A stretch of 39,321 nt of DNA from an uncultured Clostridia bacterium (GCA_947626555.1 CANQSP010000011.1:1-39321); one strand, 5' to 3'. Counted from the first letter of the stretch, positions 12,459 through 19,941 are shown. The notes: a model not told the origin generated them from the sequence alone. A program made the numbers and translations.

Positions 12459-13508
12459 ATGAAAATATTAACGTATGAAGAGTGTTTACAATATATAAAC
12501 TCAAAAAACGAGATGCAGTTACATGAAGATAATGAAGAATATCATTATGATGAAAAATTAGATAACACACACGATAAAATATTTAGAGATTTACTATCAG
12601 ATGAAGAAGAAGCAGTAAAATTTATGAATAAGTTCTTTAAAGGCAAAAAGCAATTAAAAAAAGATGACTTAGAAAAATATAGTAATAGCTACATAACAAA
12701 GGAATATAAAAATAGAGAATCAGATATAGTATACAAAATAAAAAATACAAATACATTTATATTAATAGAACACCAATCGTATGTAAATACATTGATGCCA
12801 TATAGAATGTTAGAATATTCAGTAGAAATAATGAGGAGTGCAATGAATCAAGGAAAAGTGAAAAGTAACAAATATAAATGCCCAGAAGTAGTATTAATAG
12901 TTTTATATACAGGAAATGAAAAATGGAATGTAGAAAAAGAGTATAAAAGAATAACAGATAATGTTTTTAACTATGAAACGAATGGAACAAATAGTATATA
13001 TAATTTAATAGATATACACAACTATACGAAAGAAGAGTTAATAAATGGAAAAAGCATAGCAGAAAAAGCAATGGCAATAGAGAAATGTAAAACAGAAGAA
13101 GAATTAATAGAAACATTAGAAAAAGTAATAAGTGTAACAAAAGATGAAAAAAACGAAGAAAAATTAAGAAGAATAATACAGTATATATTAAGTTCGATAA
13201 TAGGAAAAGAGCAGGTAGAAATATTATTAAGTAAAATGAAGAAGGAGGAAAATGCTATGGCAGGAATGTTAATAACAAATTTAATGGAAGAGAGAAGAAA
13301 ATTAATAGCAGAGAGTGAAAAACGTGGAGAAGATCGTGGAATTAAAGTTGGTGAAAAACGTGGCGAAAAGCGTGGAATCAAAGTTGGAGTCATAAATGTA
13401 GCAAAAGAATTACTAAAAGAAGAAATGCCAATAGAAAAAATAATGAAGGCGACGAAGCTAAAAGAAGAAGAAATAGAAAAACTAAAAGAAGAACTTACTG
13501 GTGCATAA
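12459..13508 (+). CDS. Rpn-family recombination-promoting nuclease (PD-(D/E)XK)
   Basis: This 349-residue protein belongs to the Rpn/Transposase_31 (PDDEXK) family of DNA endonucleases, some of which act in antiphage defence. It has the family opening HDKIFRDLL (about 38-46), the catalytic-type aspartate in ESDIVYKI (D89) and the E-x-Q pair in LIEHQS (E104, Q106). The C-terminal third is charged, with RG-rich short repeats (RGEDRGIKVGEKRG) and a helical tail. I chose the ATG at 12459 because an AAAGGAGG site stands just upstream; an in-frame TTG at 12411 has no such site. A second, internal start is listed separately. It sits next to a group II intron relic and a palindromic repeat. Family assignment is firm; the substrate and any defence role here are inferred. 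Confidence 0.85.
   Translation: MKILTYEECLQYINSKNEMQLHEDNEEYHYDEKLDNTHDKIFRDLLSDEEEAVKFMNKFFKGKKQLKKDDLEKYSNSYITKEYKNRESDIVYKIKNTNTFILIEHQSYVNTLMPYRMLEYSVEIMRSAMNQGKVKSNKYKCPEVVLIVLYTGNEKWNVEKEYKRITDNVFNYETNGTNSIYNLIDIHNYTKEELINGKSIAEKAMAIEKCKTEEELIETLEKVISVTKDEKNEEKLRRIIQYILSSIIGKEQVEILLSKMKKEENAMAGMLITNLMEERRKLIAESEKRGEDRGIKVGEKRGEKRGIKVGVINVAKELLKEEMPIEKIMKATKLKEEEIEKLKEELTGA
13257..13508 (+). CDS. Intragenic small Rpn product (candidate RpnS antitoxin)
   Basis: Inside the Rpn gene, in the same frame, AAGGAGG (13242-13248) lies 8 bases before an ATG at 13257. Translation from there would give an 83-residue protein equal to the C-terminal domain (starts MAGMLITNLMEE, ends LKEELTGA). In characterised enterobacterial rpn genes a short C-terminal product made from an internal start binds and blocks the full-length toxic nuclease. 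The spacing of this site is at least as good as that of the full-length gene (8 versus 10 bases). Expression is inferred, not shown. The site might also be chance, since Lys-Lys-Glu-Glu codons in this A-rich gene can produce GGAGG. Confidence 0.5.
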   Translation: MAGMLITNLMEERRKLIAESEKRGEDRGIKVGEKRGEKRGIKVGVINVAKELLKEEMPIEKIMKATKLKEEEIEKLKEELTGA

Positions 13509-13528
13509 TAATTAATTGACAGACTATA

Positions 13529-13660
13529 ATAAGTAACATTATGCTTAATGAACCAGATAAAGAACTAGAAAGACGTGGCTTGCAGTATGTTCGTTATGTG
13601 GACGAATGTGTAATATTTACAAAATCAAAGAAATCAGCAGAAAGAGTAATTCATAAATAA
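13529..13660 (+). pseudogene. Relic of a group II intron reverse transcriptase (LtrA-like)
   Basis: A short frame reads ISNIMLNEPDKELERRG, then YVRYVDECVIFTKSKKSAE and VIHK before a stop at 13658-13660. In LtrA-type maturases the same stretch reads roughly LSNIMLNELDKELERRG, then FVRYADDCVIF.KSK..AERV. The catalytic YADD box is here YVDE. The rest of the protein (several hundred residues), the maturase domain and the intron RNA are missing. It is therefore a degraded fragment left by a mobile intron, wedged between the Rpn gene and yabG. Confidence 0.75.
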
Positions 13661-13724
13661 GAATTAGTGTCCTTTTTACAAAGTTCGACATATTATATAG
13701 TATAGGTTTTAAGAGGTGGTACTT

Positions 13725-14600
13725 GTGCGAGCTTTAAAAAAAGGAGATATAGTAGGGAGAATATCATACAACAAAGATATTGTATTTGAAATAAAAAGCA
13801 TAATAAATATAAGTAATGATAAAAAAATAGCAATATTAAAAGGGATAACAGAAAGAATAGAAGCAGATAGTTACTTAGATGACTTAGAATTAATGGACAA
13901 GAGGGATATAGAAGTAAAAGTACGAACATTAGATGTTAAAATGCAATCAAGAATAAATGAATGTTTAGAAAAATCAGGTCAATGCATAAGTAAAGCTAAG
14001 AAATGGCTAGGATTAGATAACAAAGAAAATCGAAGTTCAAAGATAGTATATACAGGTAAAATATTACATTTAGATGGAGATAAGAGATATGCTGAAAAAT
14101 CAGTGAGATATTATAGAAGCTTAGGCTTAAATGCTATAGTAAGAAGTATATCAGAAAATAGACAATCTATGGTTGTAGAAAATCTTCTGGACAAATATAA
14201 TCCAGATATTCTTGTTATTACTGGACATGATGGGATGATAAAAAAGCAAACTGCCTATAATGACATATATAATTATAGAAATTCAAAATATTTTATAAAT
14301 ACAGTAAGTGTTGCAAGAGAATGGTGCAAAAGTAATAGAAAAGATTTATCTATTTTTGCTGGTGCTTGCCAAAGTTATTATGAAGCAATAATATTAGCAG
14401 GAGCCAATTTTGCATCATCTCCCGCTAGAATAATGATAGATTTTATAGATCCACTTATAGTAGCTGAAAGAATTGCTACAACAGAAAATACTAAATATTT
14501 AACTATAAATGATATAGAAGAAGAATTAAGGGATGGAAAAAATGGAGTAAGTGGAGTTGGAACAATGGGAAAGAAAAAGATTTTGGGAAGTTCAGATTGA
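13725..14600 (+). CDS. yabG: Sporulation-specific peptidase YabG
   Basis: This 291-residue protein matches YabG, the cysteine-type protease that processes spore coat proteins during late sporulation. Visible family features are the N-terminal KKGDIVGRISYNKDIVF segment, the VENLLDKYNPDILVITGHDG block (H and D near the middle), and IFAGACQSYYEAI with a central cysteine, followed by GANFASSP. I chose the GTG at 13725 because AAGAGGTGG lies 5 bases upstream and the length then fits the family (about 290); a GTG at 13716 would overlap that site. A CATATTATA sequence at 13689-13697 fits the -10 pattern of sigma-K promoters, consistent with a late mother-cell gene, though no good -35 is seen. The stop codon overlaps the palindrome that follows. 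Confidence 0.92.
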   Translation: MRALKKGDIVGRISYNKDIVFEIKSIINISNDKKIAILKGITERIEADSYLDDLELMDKRDIEVKVRTLDVKMQSRINECLEKSGQCISKAKKWLGLDNKENRSSKIVYTGKILHLDGDKRYAEKSVRYYRSLGLNAIVRSISENRQSMVVENLLDKYNPDILVITGHDGMIKKQTAYNDIYNYRNSKYFINTVSVAREWCKSNRKDLSIFAGACQSYYEAIILAGANFASSPARIMIDFIDPLIVAERIATTENTKYLTINDIEEELRDGKNGVSGVGTMGKKKILGSSD

Positions 14601-14728
14601 CTTAAACTATAAGGGACGGGGTTAAATAGTTTAGCTAAAATATATAATATTTATGTTTTGCAATTTAGATTTTGCAATTCAACAATTATAAGCTAAACTA
14701 TTTAACCCCGTCCCTTATAGTTTAAGTC
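14599..14728. repeat. Palindromic element with 38-bp perfect inverted repeats
   Basis: The arms 14599-14636 and 14691-14728 are perfect reverse complements and contain AGGGACGGGGTTAAATAG. The centre carries TATATAATATTTATGTTTTG, which returns with one change inside the element at 27670-27922. There is no coding capacity, so it looks like a MITE or REP-like element. It starts exactly at the end of yabG and could also act as that gene's terminator. Confidence 0.8.
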
Positions 14729-14837
14729 GTTTTTTAGAACTTAGTAACATAGAAGTAATATAATCGTAACACAAATGTAACAAAACCGAAAAAACCTGCA
14801 AACAGCGGAGAACAAGCCTTGAAGGAAGATTTTGTCA

Positions 14838-14866
14838 TTGACTTTTAATGTAGAAAATGTTAGAAT
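14838..14866 (+). promoter_or_regulatory. Sigma-A-type promoter of veg
   Basis: TTGACT (14838-14843), a 17-base spacer and TAGAAT (14861-14866) stand about 26 bases before the veg start. Confidence 0.6.
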
Positions 14867-14892
14867 AAAATCAGATTTTAAAAGTAGGTGAT

Positions 14893-15177
14893 ATGATGAT
14901 TTGTAAAAGCGATATAGTAAATTTGAAAACAGGTATTGATGAAATGATAGGACAAAAAATTATTGTAAAAGGCTCTTTAGGAAGAAACAAATCGTTCGAA
15001 AAGGAAGCCATAATTGAAAAAGCTTATCCAAATATCTTTGTAGTAAAATATGAAGAAAACGAAAGAAATGTTACTTACAGTTACACAGATGTACTAACTA
15101 GAACAGTTGAGGTTCAAGTATTTGATGGGCAAAATTATAGTCCATTAATACCACCACCAGTGGCAGTAGTAAAATAA
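14893..15177 (+). CDS. veg: Veg protein
   Basis: This 94-residue basic protein is Veg, a small, very highly transcribed Firmicutes protein linked to biofilm matrix expression and found next to yabG. The family core is visible: DEMIGQKIIVKGSLGRNKS, a tyrosine-proline PNIFVVKYEE strand and the SYSYTDVLTRTVEV signature near residues 61-75. The length is close to the 86 residues known in Bacillus. Two ATG codons stand in tandem (14893 and 14896) behind a GGTGA site; either may be used. It has its own promoter. The yabG-veg order matches the conserved arrangement in sporulating Firmicutes. Confidence 0.9.
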   Translation: MMICKSDIVNLKTGIDEMIGQKIIVKGSLGRNKSFEKEAIIEKAYPNIFVVKYEENERNVTYSYTDVLTRTVEVQVFDGQNYSPLIPPPVAVVK

Positions 15178-15383
15178 GATGTACTAAAGTTAAAAGAAAA
15201 AATACATAAGTTAAAGCATAAAATTTACTTAAGTTAAAACATAAAAGTTACTTAAGAAAAATTAATAAAGAGCTAAAGAATAATTTGAAAGTGCAAAAGA
15301 ATAATTCAAGATAGCCAAAGAATAATTTGTAGTAAGCAAAAGTAAAAATTAAATAATATACAAAAGTAACAATGTATTAAAAC
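15178..15383. other. AT-rich spacer with degenerate short repeats
   Basis: No gene is seen. Variants of (T)TACTTAAG with ACATAA (15199-15255) and three copies of AAAGAATAATT (about 15273, 15297, 15323) recur here. The copies are imperfect and look like decayed tandem duplication. Confidence 0.4.
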
Positions 15384-15414
15384 AAAAAATTCACGACAAA
15401 GTCGTGAATTTTTT
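15384..15414 (+). terminator. Strong hairpin terminator after veg
   Basis: A 14-bp perfect stem (15384-15397 with 15401-15414), a three-base loop and a run of eight T make a textbook intrinsic terminator. It closes the veg transcription unit and separates it from the coat-protein operon. Confidence 0.9.
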
Positions 15415-15620
15415 TTACTTAAATTAAGAAATGGAACTCAATTATTCTTTTATTGATATCTAAACTATATATAATCTATAAAATTTTAATAGAAAGCAGA
15501 TAAAAATATGTAAATTAAATTAATTTTATAAAAATCCAATAGAAATTATAAATAGATAGGAATTTTTTTGTACAATACGCAATATACATTAAATAATTAA
15601 AATGATAGGAGGTAAACAGT
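15415..15620. other. Intergenic region before the coat-protein operon
   Basis: About 200 AT-rich bases with no gene. The only clear signal is the AGGAGG ribosome binding site at 15607-15612, 8 bases before the ATG at 15621. A sporulation-type promoter is expected here but I cannot identify one with confidence. Confidence 0.4.
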
Positions 15621-17147
15621 ATGTCAGTACAGACAGAAAAAGATATGCTTTGCATAAACCAAATAATAGGACAGAAATCTCAAACAATTATGGTTGAAAC
15701 AGATTGTGTAGTTCCAGATATAAAGCCTGATATATTAAATACAGTAAATACAACAGGTACGATATGCGTGTATAAAAAAGAGGTGATGGATGGAAAGGTA
15801 AAAATTGAAGGTACTATAAACACATATGTAATATATATAGCAGATAATGAAAATGCAGAGATAAGAAGTTTAAATACAAATGTTGATTTTTCAAATGTTA
15901 TAGAGGTTGAAAATGCCAAAGAAGGAATGATATTAGAAGAAAATTGTAAGCTAAAATTAATAGAATGTAGGGTCTTGAATGGAAGAAAAGTAAATATAAA
16001 AGCTGTAGTAGATGTCGACTTAAAAGTATCTTCAAATGAAAATATGGAATTTGTAAGGCAAATATCTGAAATAAATGATATTCAATTATTAAATGAGCAA
16101 ATGCAAATAAATTCTTTACTAGGAAGTGGAAATACAATTGTATATGCAAAAGATACTTTGATGCTAGATGATGTTGATGATTTAGCAGAAATCATGAAGG
16201 TAAACGTGGATATAAAAAATAAAGATACGAAAATAAGTTATAATAAAGTCTTGGTAAAAGCAGATGCATCTGTTAAAATAATGTATTTAACTACAGATGG
16301 AAGGGTAAATAATATTTCAAATTTAATACCTATTATGGGATTTATAGATGTTCCAAATATTACAGATGATAATTTGTGTGATGTAAAGTACGAGATAAAA
16401 AATTTAGTCATAAAACCAAATGGAGTTGAAGAGCACTCTGTATACGCAGAAGTGGAAATAGCAGTAAATTGTAATGTATATGAGACTAAAGAGTTAAATA
16501 TTATACAGGACTTATATAGTCCAACAGTAAATTTAGCTTATAAACAAAAAATGATACAGGCCATGTCTCAAAAAACAATATTAAAAGACTTGTGCCCTAT
16601 AAGAGAAACACAATTTGTATCTGAAATAGGAAATAATAAAATTTATGATGTAGATATAGCTTGTACTACACTAAATAGAAACATTCTTAAAGATAAAATT
16701 ATGTATGATGGTGAATTAGAGTTAAAATTTGCTTATGCACAGGATAACAATAAATTAGGTGTAAAATCTATTAATCTTCCATTTAATTATAGTATGGAAT
16801 GTAGTGGAGTTAATTCAAATTCCCAAGTGGATACGCAAATGGAAATTAGTTCACAGGATTTTGTAGTGTTACCAGATGGAAGCATTGATATAAAAATAGA
16901 TATAGATTTTATAGCAGATATTTCTAACAATAGAAGTATTAATGTTATAGAACAAATTGATGTAGAAGAAAATAGAAACAATGAAAGGTTTAGCATAGTT
17001 ATATATTTTGTAAAACCAGGAGATACTTTGTGGAAAATAGCTAAAGAATTTAAAAGTACAGTTTCTAATATAGCAAAATTAAATGACATAGAAAACGAAA
17101 ATAAAATAAATGTAGGGGAACAGTTATTTATACCAATGTTTAGATGA
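15621..17147 (+). CDS. Spore coat assembly protein with SPOCS (DUF3794) and LysM domains
   Basis: This 508-residue protein has three DUF3794/SPOCS domains in a row (roughly 5-150, 160-300 and 315-450) and one C-terminal LysM domain (about 460-506). The SPOCS start is recognisable as MVETDCVVPDIKPDI. The LysM reads VKPGDTLWKIAKEF with the closing INVGEQLFIP. SPOCS domains are found in SpoVID/SafA-type coat morphogenetic proteins, and LysM binds cortex peptidoglycan, so the protein probably links coat layers to the spore cortex. There is no signal peptide, as expected for synthesis in the mother cell. It is followed after 4 bases by yunB, so the two are probably cotranscribed. The architecture is certain; the exact coat position is inferred. 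Confidence 0.9.
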   Translation: MSVQTEKDMLCINQIIGQKSQTIMVETDCVVPDIKPDILNTVNTTGTICVYKKEVMDGKVKIEGTINTYVIYIADNENAEIRSLNTNVDFSNVIEVENAKEGMILEENCKLKLIECRVLNGRKVNIKAVVDVDLKVSSNENMEFVRQISEINDIQLLNEQMQINSLLGSGNTIVYAKDTLMLDDVDDLAEIMKVNVDIKNKDTKISYNKVLVKADASVKIMYLTTDGRVNNISNLIPIMGFIDVPNITDDNLCDVKYEIKNLVIKPNGVEEHSVYAEVEIAVNCNVYETKELNIIQDLYSPTVNLAYKQKMIQAMSQKTILKDLCPIRETQFVSEIGNNKIYDVDIACTTLNRNILKDKIMYDGELELKFAYAQDNNKLGVKSINLPFNYSMECSGVNSNSQVDTQMEISSQDFVVLPDGSIDIKIDIDFIADISNNRSINVIEQIDVEENRNNERFSIVIYFVKPGDTLWKIAKEFKSTVSNIAKLNDIENENKINVGEQLFIPMFR

Positions 17148-17151
17148 TTAT

Positions 17152-17862
17152 ATGGATAAGATTTATTCACGAAAACGCATAAGATTACCGAGAATTAATG
17201 TGTCTTTTTATAAGAAAAATAATAAAAATGCTAAACTAGTTAAAGTAATTGCAATAATAGTTATTGCAATGGTTACAGCTAATTTAATAATTAAAAGTAT
17301 AAATCCTATAATAGAAAAAAATTGTGAAAATATTGCTAAAAGTGTTGCGACAAAAGTTTCAAATGAACAAGCAACTATAGTAATGTCAAAGTATAAATAT
17401 GATGATTTGTGTAATATTTCAAAGGATACAAATGGAAATATTACTATGATAAGTGCCAATATTATAACTGTTAATGAAATTATTTCTGATATAGCAGTAA
17501 AAATACAAGATGAATTAAATAATGATAGTAATGGAAGTTTTAATATGAGATTAGGTGCTTTTACAGGAATGAAGCTTTTATCTGGTTTAGGACCTAATAT
17601 AAACATAAAGATGTCTACTATAGGAAATTTAGATACAAATTTAAAGTCTGAATTTTTTTCAGCAGGTGTAAATCAAACATTACATAGAATATATTTAGAA
17701 GTAAAGTGCAGAGTTGCGATTCTTACACCTTTTGAAACGATGGAAGAGGAGATATTAAATCAAGTATTACTTTCAGAAGCTGTTATTGTTGGAACTACTC
17801 CAAATACTTATTACAATTTGGAAGGAATGGGGGAGAATAATTTAATTGATGTAGTAGAATAA
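17152..17862 (+). CDS. yunB: Sporulation protein YunB
   Basis: This 236-residue protein matches YunB, a sigma-E-dependent sporulation protein of unknown mechanism. A basic N-terminus (KIYSRKRIRLPR) precedes one membrane span at about 27-48, and the rest is predicted outside the membrane. Family segments include NEIISDIAVKIQDELN, MRLGAFTGMKLLSGLGPNI and LEVKCRVAILTPFET. The start overlaps the tail of the SPOCS/LysM gene region with only four bases between them and no strong ribosome binding site, which suggests translational coupling. The context with yabG, veg and the coat protein supports the call. Confidence 0.88.
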   Translation: MDKIYSRKRIRLPRINVSFYKKNNKNAKLVKVIAIIVIAMVTANLIIKSINPIIEKNCENIAKSVATKVSNEQATIVMSKYKYDDLCNISKDTNGNITMISANIITVNEIISDIAVKIQDELNNDSNGSFNMRLGAFTGMKLLSGLGPNINIKMSTIGNLDTNLKSEFFSAGVNQTLHRIYLEVKCRVAILTPFETMEEEILNQVLLSEAVIVGTTPNTYYNLEGMGENNLIDVVE

Positions 17863-17941
17863 TTAGTTTATAAAACAAGGTAATAAAATAATTGTTTATA
17901 TTTCTTGAAATATGTAGATATGGAAAGTAATGGTAAAATAC

Positions 17942-17970
17942 TAGACATTTACATAAAAAGATGATATAAT
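17942..17970 (+). promoter_or_regulatory. Near-consensus sigma-A promoter of the 135-residue gene
   Basis: TAGACA (17942-17947), 17 bases and TATAAT (17965-17970) lie 50 bases before the start at 18020. The gene thus has its own promoter independent of the sporulation genes upstream. Confidence 0.75.
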
Positions 17971-18019
17971 ATATATGTAATGTTTTGTAACAAAAAGAAA
18001 AAACAGGAGGAATAAAACA

Positions 18020-18427
18020 ATGATGACAATGGGGATGAAAGAGGCAGAAAGCAAAGTTGCGGAGCTCCGGAAGTTATATTGGGCTCTAAAAAAAGAGCTG
18101 AAGAAAAATGGAGCTGTTTCTATTCAGCAACATCTGGCTGAGGACAATTGGCTGGTAAATCTTTATAATGCCAACGTGGCATTGAGGATTGACAACCAGT
18201 TGATTGACAATAGCCTGCGAACCGAAACAGAAACACCGCAGGTGATTTTGTATCTGCTCTGCCTCATTAGCAAAATGCCGGAGATTCCGGTAAAGCTCGA
18301 GGTGCAGCTTTCCTACACCGGCGACTTCAACGATGTATATAAGACGTTGTTGGAAAGTCATAGGAGTGGCATACACAATCCGTTTATCATTACCGCTTTC
18401 TATGCGGCATTGCAGAATGCGGAATAG
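18020..18427 (+). CDS. Hypothetical protein in a higher-GC single-gene islet
   Basis: I do not recognise this 135-residue protein. It is soluble, with no signal peptide or membrane span. It has a charged helical start (ESKVAELRKLYWALKKELKK) and a mostly alpha-helical look, with LYLLCLISKMPEIPVKLEVQ in the middle and NPFIITAFYAALQ at the end. The ATG at 18020 has CAGGAGG 8 bases upstream. By hand count two lines are 42-45% GC, against about 30% or less in neighbouring genes, and codons such as CTG, GCC and CGG are common here but rare elsewhere. It has its own promoter and terminator. This points to recent gain from a higher-GC relative or phage. Function is unknown. Confidence 0.7.
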   Translation: MMTMGMKEAESKVAELRKLYWALKKELKKNGAVSIQQHLAEDNWLVNLYNANVALRIDNQLIDNSLRTETETPQVILYLLCLISKMPEIPVKLEVQLSYTGDFNDVYKTLLESHRSGIHNPFIITAFYAALQNAE

Positions 18428-18466
18428 CGGAGTAGGGGAGTGGAAAAAGGCAAAACATTTCTTTTG

Positions 18467-18497
18467 AAGCTGGGAGGTAATTTTCTCCCAGCTTTTT
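18467..18497 (+). terminator. Terminator of the 135-residue gene
   Basis: A 10-bp stem (18467-18476 with 18485-18494, AAGCTGGGAG) with an 8-base loop is followed by a T-run. Confidence 0.85.
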
Positions 18498-18564
18498 CAA
18501 TTTCCAAAGCTAATTTTTAGCTACAAGTTAGAAAATATTTTATTTGTGCAACGTAAAAACAAAA

Positions 18565-18599
18565 CAAAAAATCAGTAATATAAATATTACTGACTTTTT
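18565..18599 (-). terminator. Terminator of rplM-rpsI
   Basis: A stem TCAGTAATA/TATTACTGA (18572-18580 with 18585-18593) is flanked by A6 on the left and T5 on the right, so it can work in both directions. It sits between the convergent islet gene and rpsI. Confidence 0.75.
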
Positions 18600-18648
18600 G
18601 TTGCAATTTACAATTTTTAAAGTAAATTGAAATTGGAATTTCATAAGA

Positions 18649-19056
18649 TTATCTTTTGCTGAATTGAGGAGCTTTTCTTGATTTTTTAAGACCATATTTC
18701 TTTCTTTCTTTCATACGTGGATCTCTTGTAAGATATCCATTAGCTTTAAGAATTGGTCTAAATTCTCCGTTTGCTTCATTTAATGCTCTTGCTATTCCGT
18801 GACGGATTGCACCAGCTTGACCAGTGAATCCACCACCAACTACTTTTGCAATAACATCATATTTTGATAATGTATTTGTTGCTGTAAGTGGTTGCTTAAC
18901 TATAACCTTTAGAACTTCAGTTCCAAAGTATTCATCTATATTTTTACCGTTGACTGTAATTGTTCCTTTACCTTCAACTAATCTTACTCTAGCGATAGAT
19001 TTTTTTCTTCTACCAGTACCATAGAAAACAATTTTTTCTGATTTTGTTCTAGCCAT
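18649..19056 (-). CDS. rpsI: 30S ribosomal protein S9
   Basis: This 135-residue protein is S9, a small-subunit protein whose C-terminal tail reaches the P-site tRNA. Hallmarks are [16 protein letters not shown] near the start, the [19 protein letters not shown] block and the basic end [14 protein letters not shown] with the terminal KR that contacts tRNA. I chose the ATG at 19056 (MARTKSEK); upstream in-frame starts would run into the ribosome binding site GGGAGGT. The stop of rplM and this start share one base (TAATG), so translation is coupled. Confidence 0.97.
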   Translation of the reverse strand: MARTKSEKIVFYGTGRRKKSIARVRLVEGKGTITVNGKNIDEYFGTEVLKVIVKQPLTATNTLSKYDVIAKVVGGGFTGQAGAIRHGIARALNEANGEFRPILKANGYLTRDPRMKERKKYGLKKSRKAPQFSKR

Positions 19057-19493
19057 TATTTTACCTCCCATACTTCTGGTTTTTGAGCAATATTTTCATG
19101 CTCGCTACCAGCATAAACTCTTAATTTTTTAATCATTTGTCTTCCTAGACTATTATGTGGAAGCATTCCTTTGACTGCTCTAAATACAGCTTCTTCTGGT
19201 TTGTTTTCCATCATTACTCTTGCAGAAGTTTCACTCATTCCACCGATATAACCAGAAAAATGTCTATAAACTTTTTGCTCTAATTTCTTTCCTGTTAAAA
19301 CAGCATCTTTGCAATTTAAAATGATAACGTGGTCACCAACATCCATGTTAGGTGTATATTCTGGTTTATGTTTTCCTCTTAATAATTTTGCAGCTTCTGT
19401 AGCTACTCTACCTATTGGTTTGTTAGCGGCATCAATTATATACCATTTTCTTTTGATTTCTTCTTTTTTTACACTATATGTAGTATTATTCAT
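19056..19493 (-). CDS. rplM: 50S ribosomal protein L13
   Basis: This 145-residue protein is L13, an early-assembling large-subunit protein. Signature segments are [51 protein letters not shown] and [15 protein letters not shown]. The start at 19493 lies behind GGAGGG. It forms the classic rplM-rpsI operon with a one-base overlap. The leader between promoter (19716-19744) and start is about 220 bases and contains a conspicuous GC-rich patch (19547-19568). Confidence 0.97.
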   Translation of the reverse strand: MNNTTYSVKKEEIKRKWYIIDAANKPIGRVATEAAKLLRGKHKPEYTPNMDVGDHVIILNCKDAVLTGKKLEQKVYRHFSGYIGGMSETSARVMMENKPEEAVFRAVKGMLPHNSLGRQMIKKLRVYAGSEHENIAQKPEVWEVK

Positions 19494-19499
19494 GGTAAT

Positions 19500-19715
19500 A
19501 AATACCCTCCATTCATATTAAAATTAATTATTTATCTGAAACCTCTGACAAAGCCACCGGGGAGAAGCCTTAACAAAGATTAGATTGCTATATGATGCAT
19601 TATATATTAAGTAACATATGATTCTGTTATATGACTTTTTTAAAATTAAGTTTCTTAAAATTTATATAAAAAGTTAACAGAAAATTAAATTCATACATTT
19701 CAATAATGCGATATT
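19500..19715 (-). promoter_or_regulatory. Long rplM leader, possible L13-type autoregulatory element
   Basis: The leader contains, read on the minus strand, GGCTTCTCCCCGGTGGCT followed by TTGTCAGAGG, a GC-rich block in AT-rich surroundings. Firmicutes rplM genes often carry a structured L13 leader that binds L13. I cannot confirm a fold by eye, so this rests on position and composition. Confidence 0.35.
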
Positions 19716-19744
19716 ATTTTAATACAAAAAGTAAAAAAAGTCAA
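19716..19744 (-). promoter_or_regulatory. Sigma-A promoter of rplM-rpsI
   Basis: On the minus strand TTGACT (19744-19739), a 17-base spacer and TAAAAT (19721-19716) make a strong promoter. Its -35 box lies back to back with that of infC. Confidence 0.75.
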
Positions 19745-19762
19745 GAAAATTTTGAAAAATAC

Positions 19763-19791
19763 TTGACTTTTTATGAAAATTAAGTTATTAT
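19763..19791 (+). promoter_or_regulatory. Sigma-A promoter of infC-rpmI-rplT
   Basis: TTGACT (19763-19768), 17 bases and TATTAT (19786-19791) precede a leader of about 175 bases. Confidence 0.75.
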
Positions 19792-19800
19792 ATAGCATGT

Positions 19801-19941
19801 CGAGCAAAGAAGAAGCTATCCACTTCTCACCTTATCTTATGGAAAAAGGTTAATATAAAGGCTTTTTAGGGTATTTAGGAAAAAACTCTAAAATTGTATG
19901 TCTATATATTTAGGTGGATTGGCGAGAAGTCAATCTTTTTT
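19801..19941 (+). promoter_or_regulatory. L20-type leader (attenuator) of infC-rpmI-rplT
   Basis: ACTTCTCACC (19822-19831) can pair at long range with GGCGAGAAGT (19921-19930). The second segment also lies in a short hairpin, GATTG/CAATC (19917-19921 with 19931-19935), followed by six T, which looks like an intrinsic terminator. The two pairings exclude each other. This is the known layout of Firmicutes L20 leaders, where ribosomal protein L20 binds the nascent RNA and favours termination. Confidence 0.8.

Noticed and set aside
14730-14836. Possible RNA gene between the palindrome and the veg promoter
   Set aside because: I saw no tRNA arms or stable fold; it is plain AT-rich spacer with a few GC-richer bases.
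18824-19024. Plus-strand frame opposite rpsI
   Set aside because: It is antisense to a certain ribosomal protein gene and shows no independent signals.
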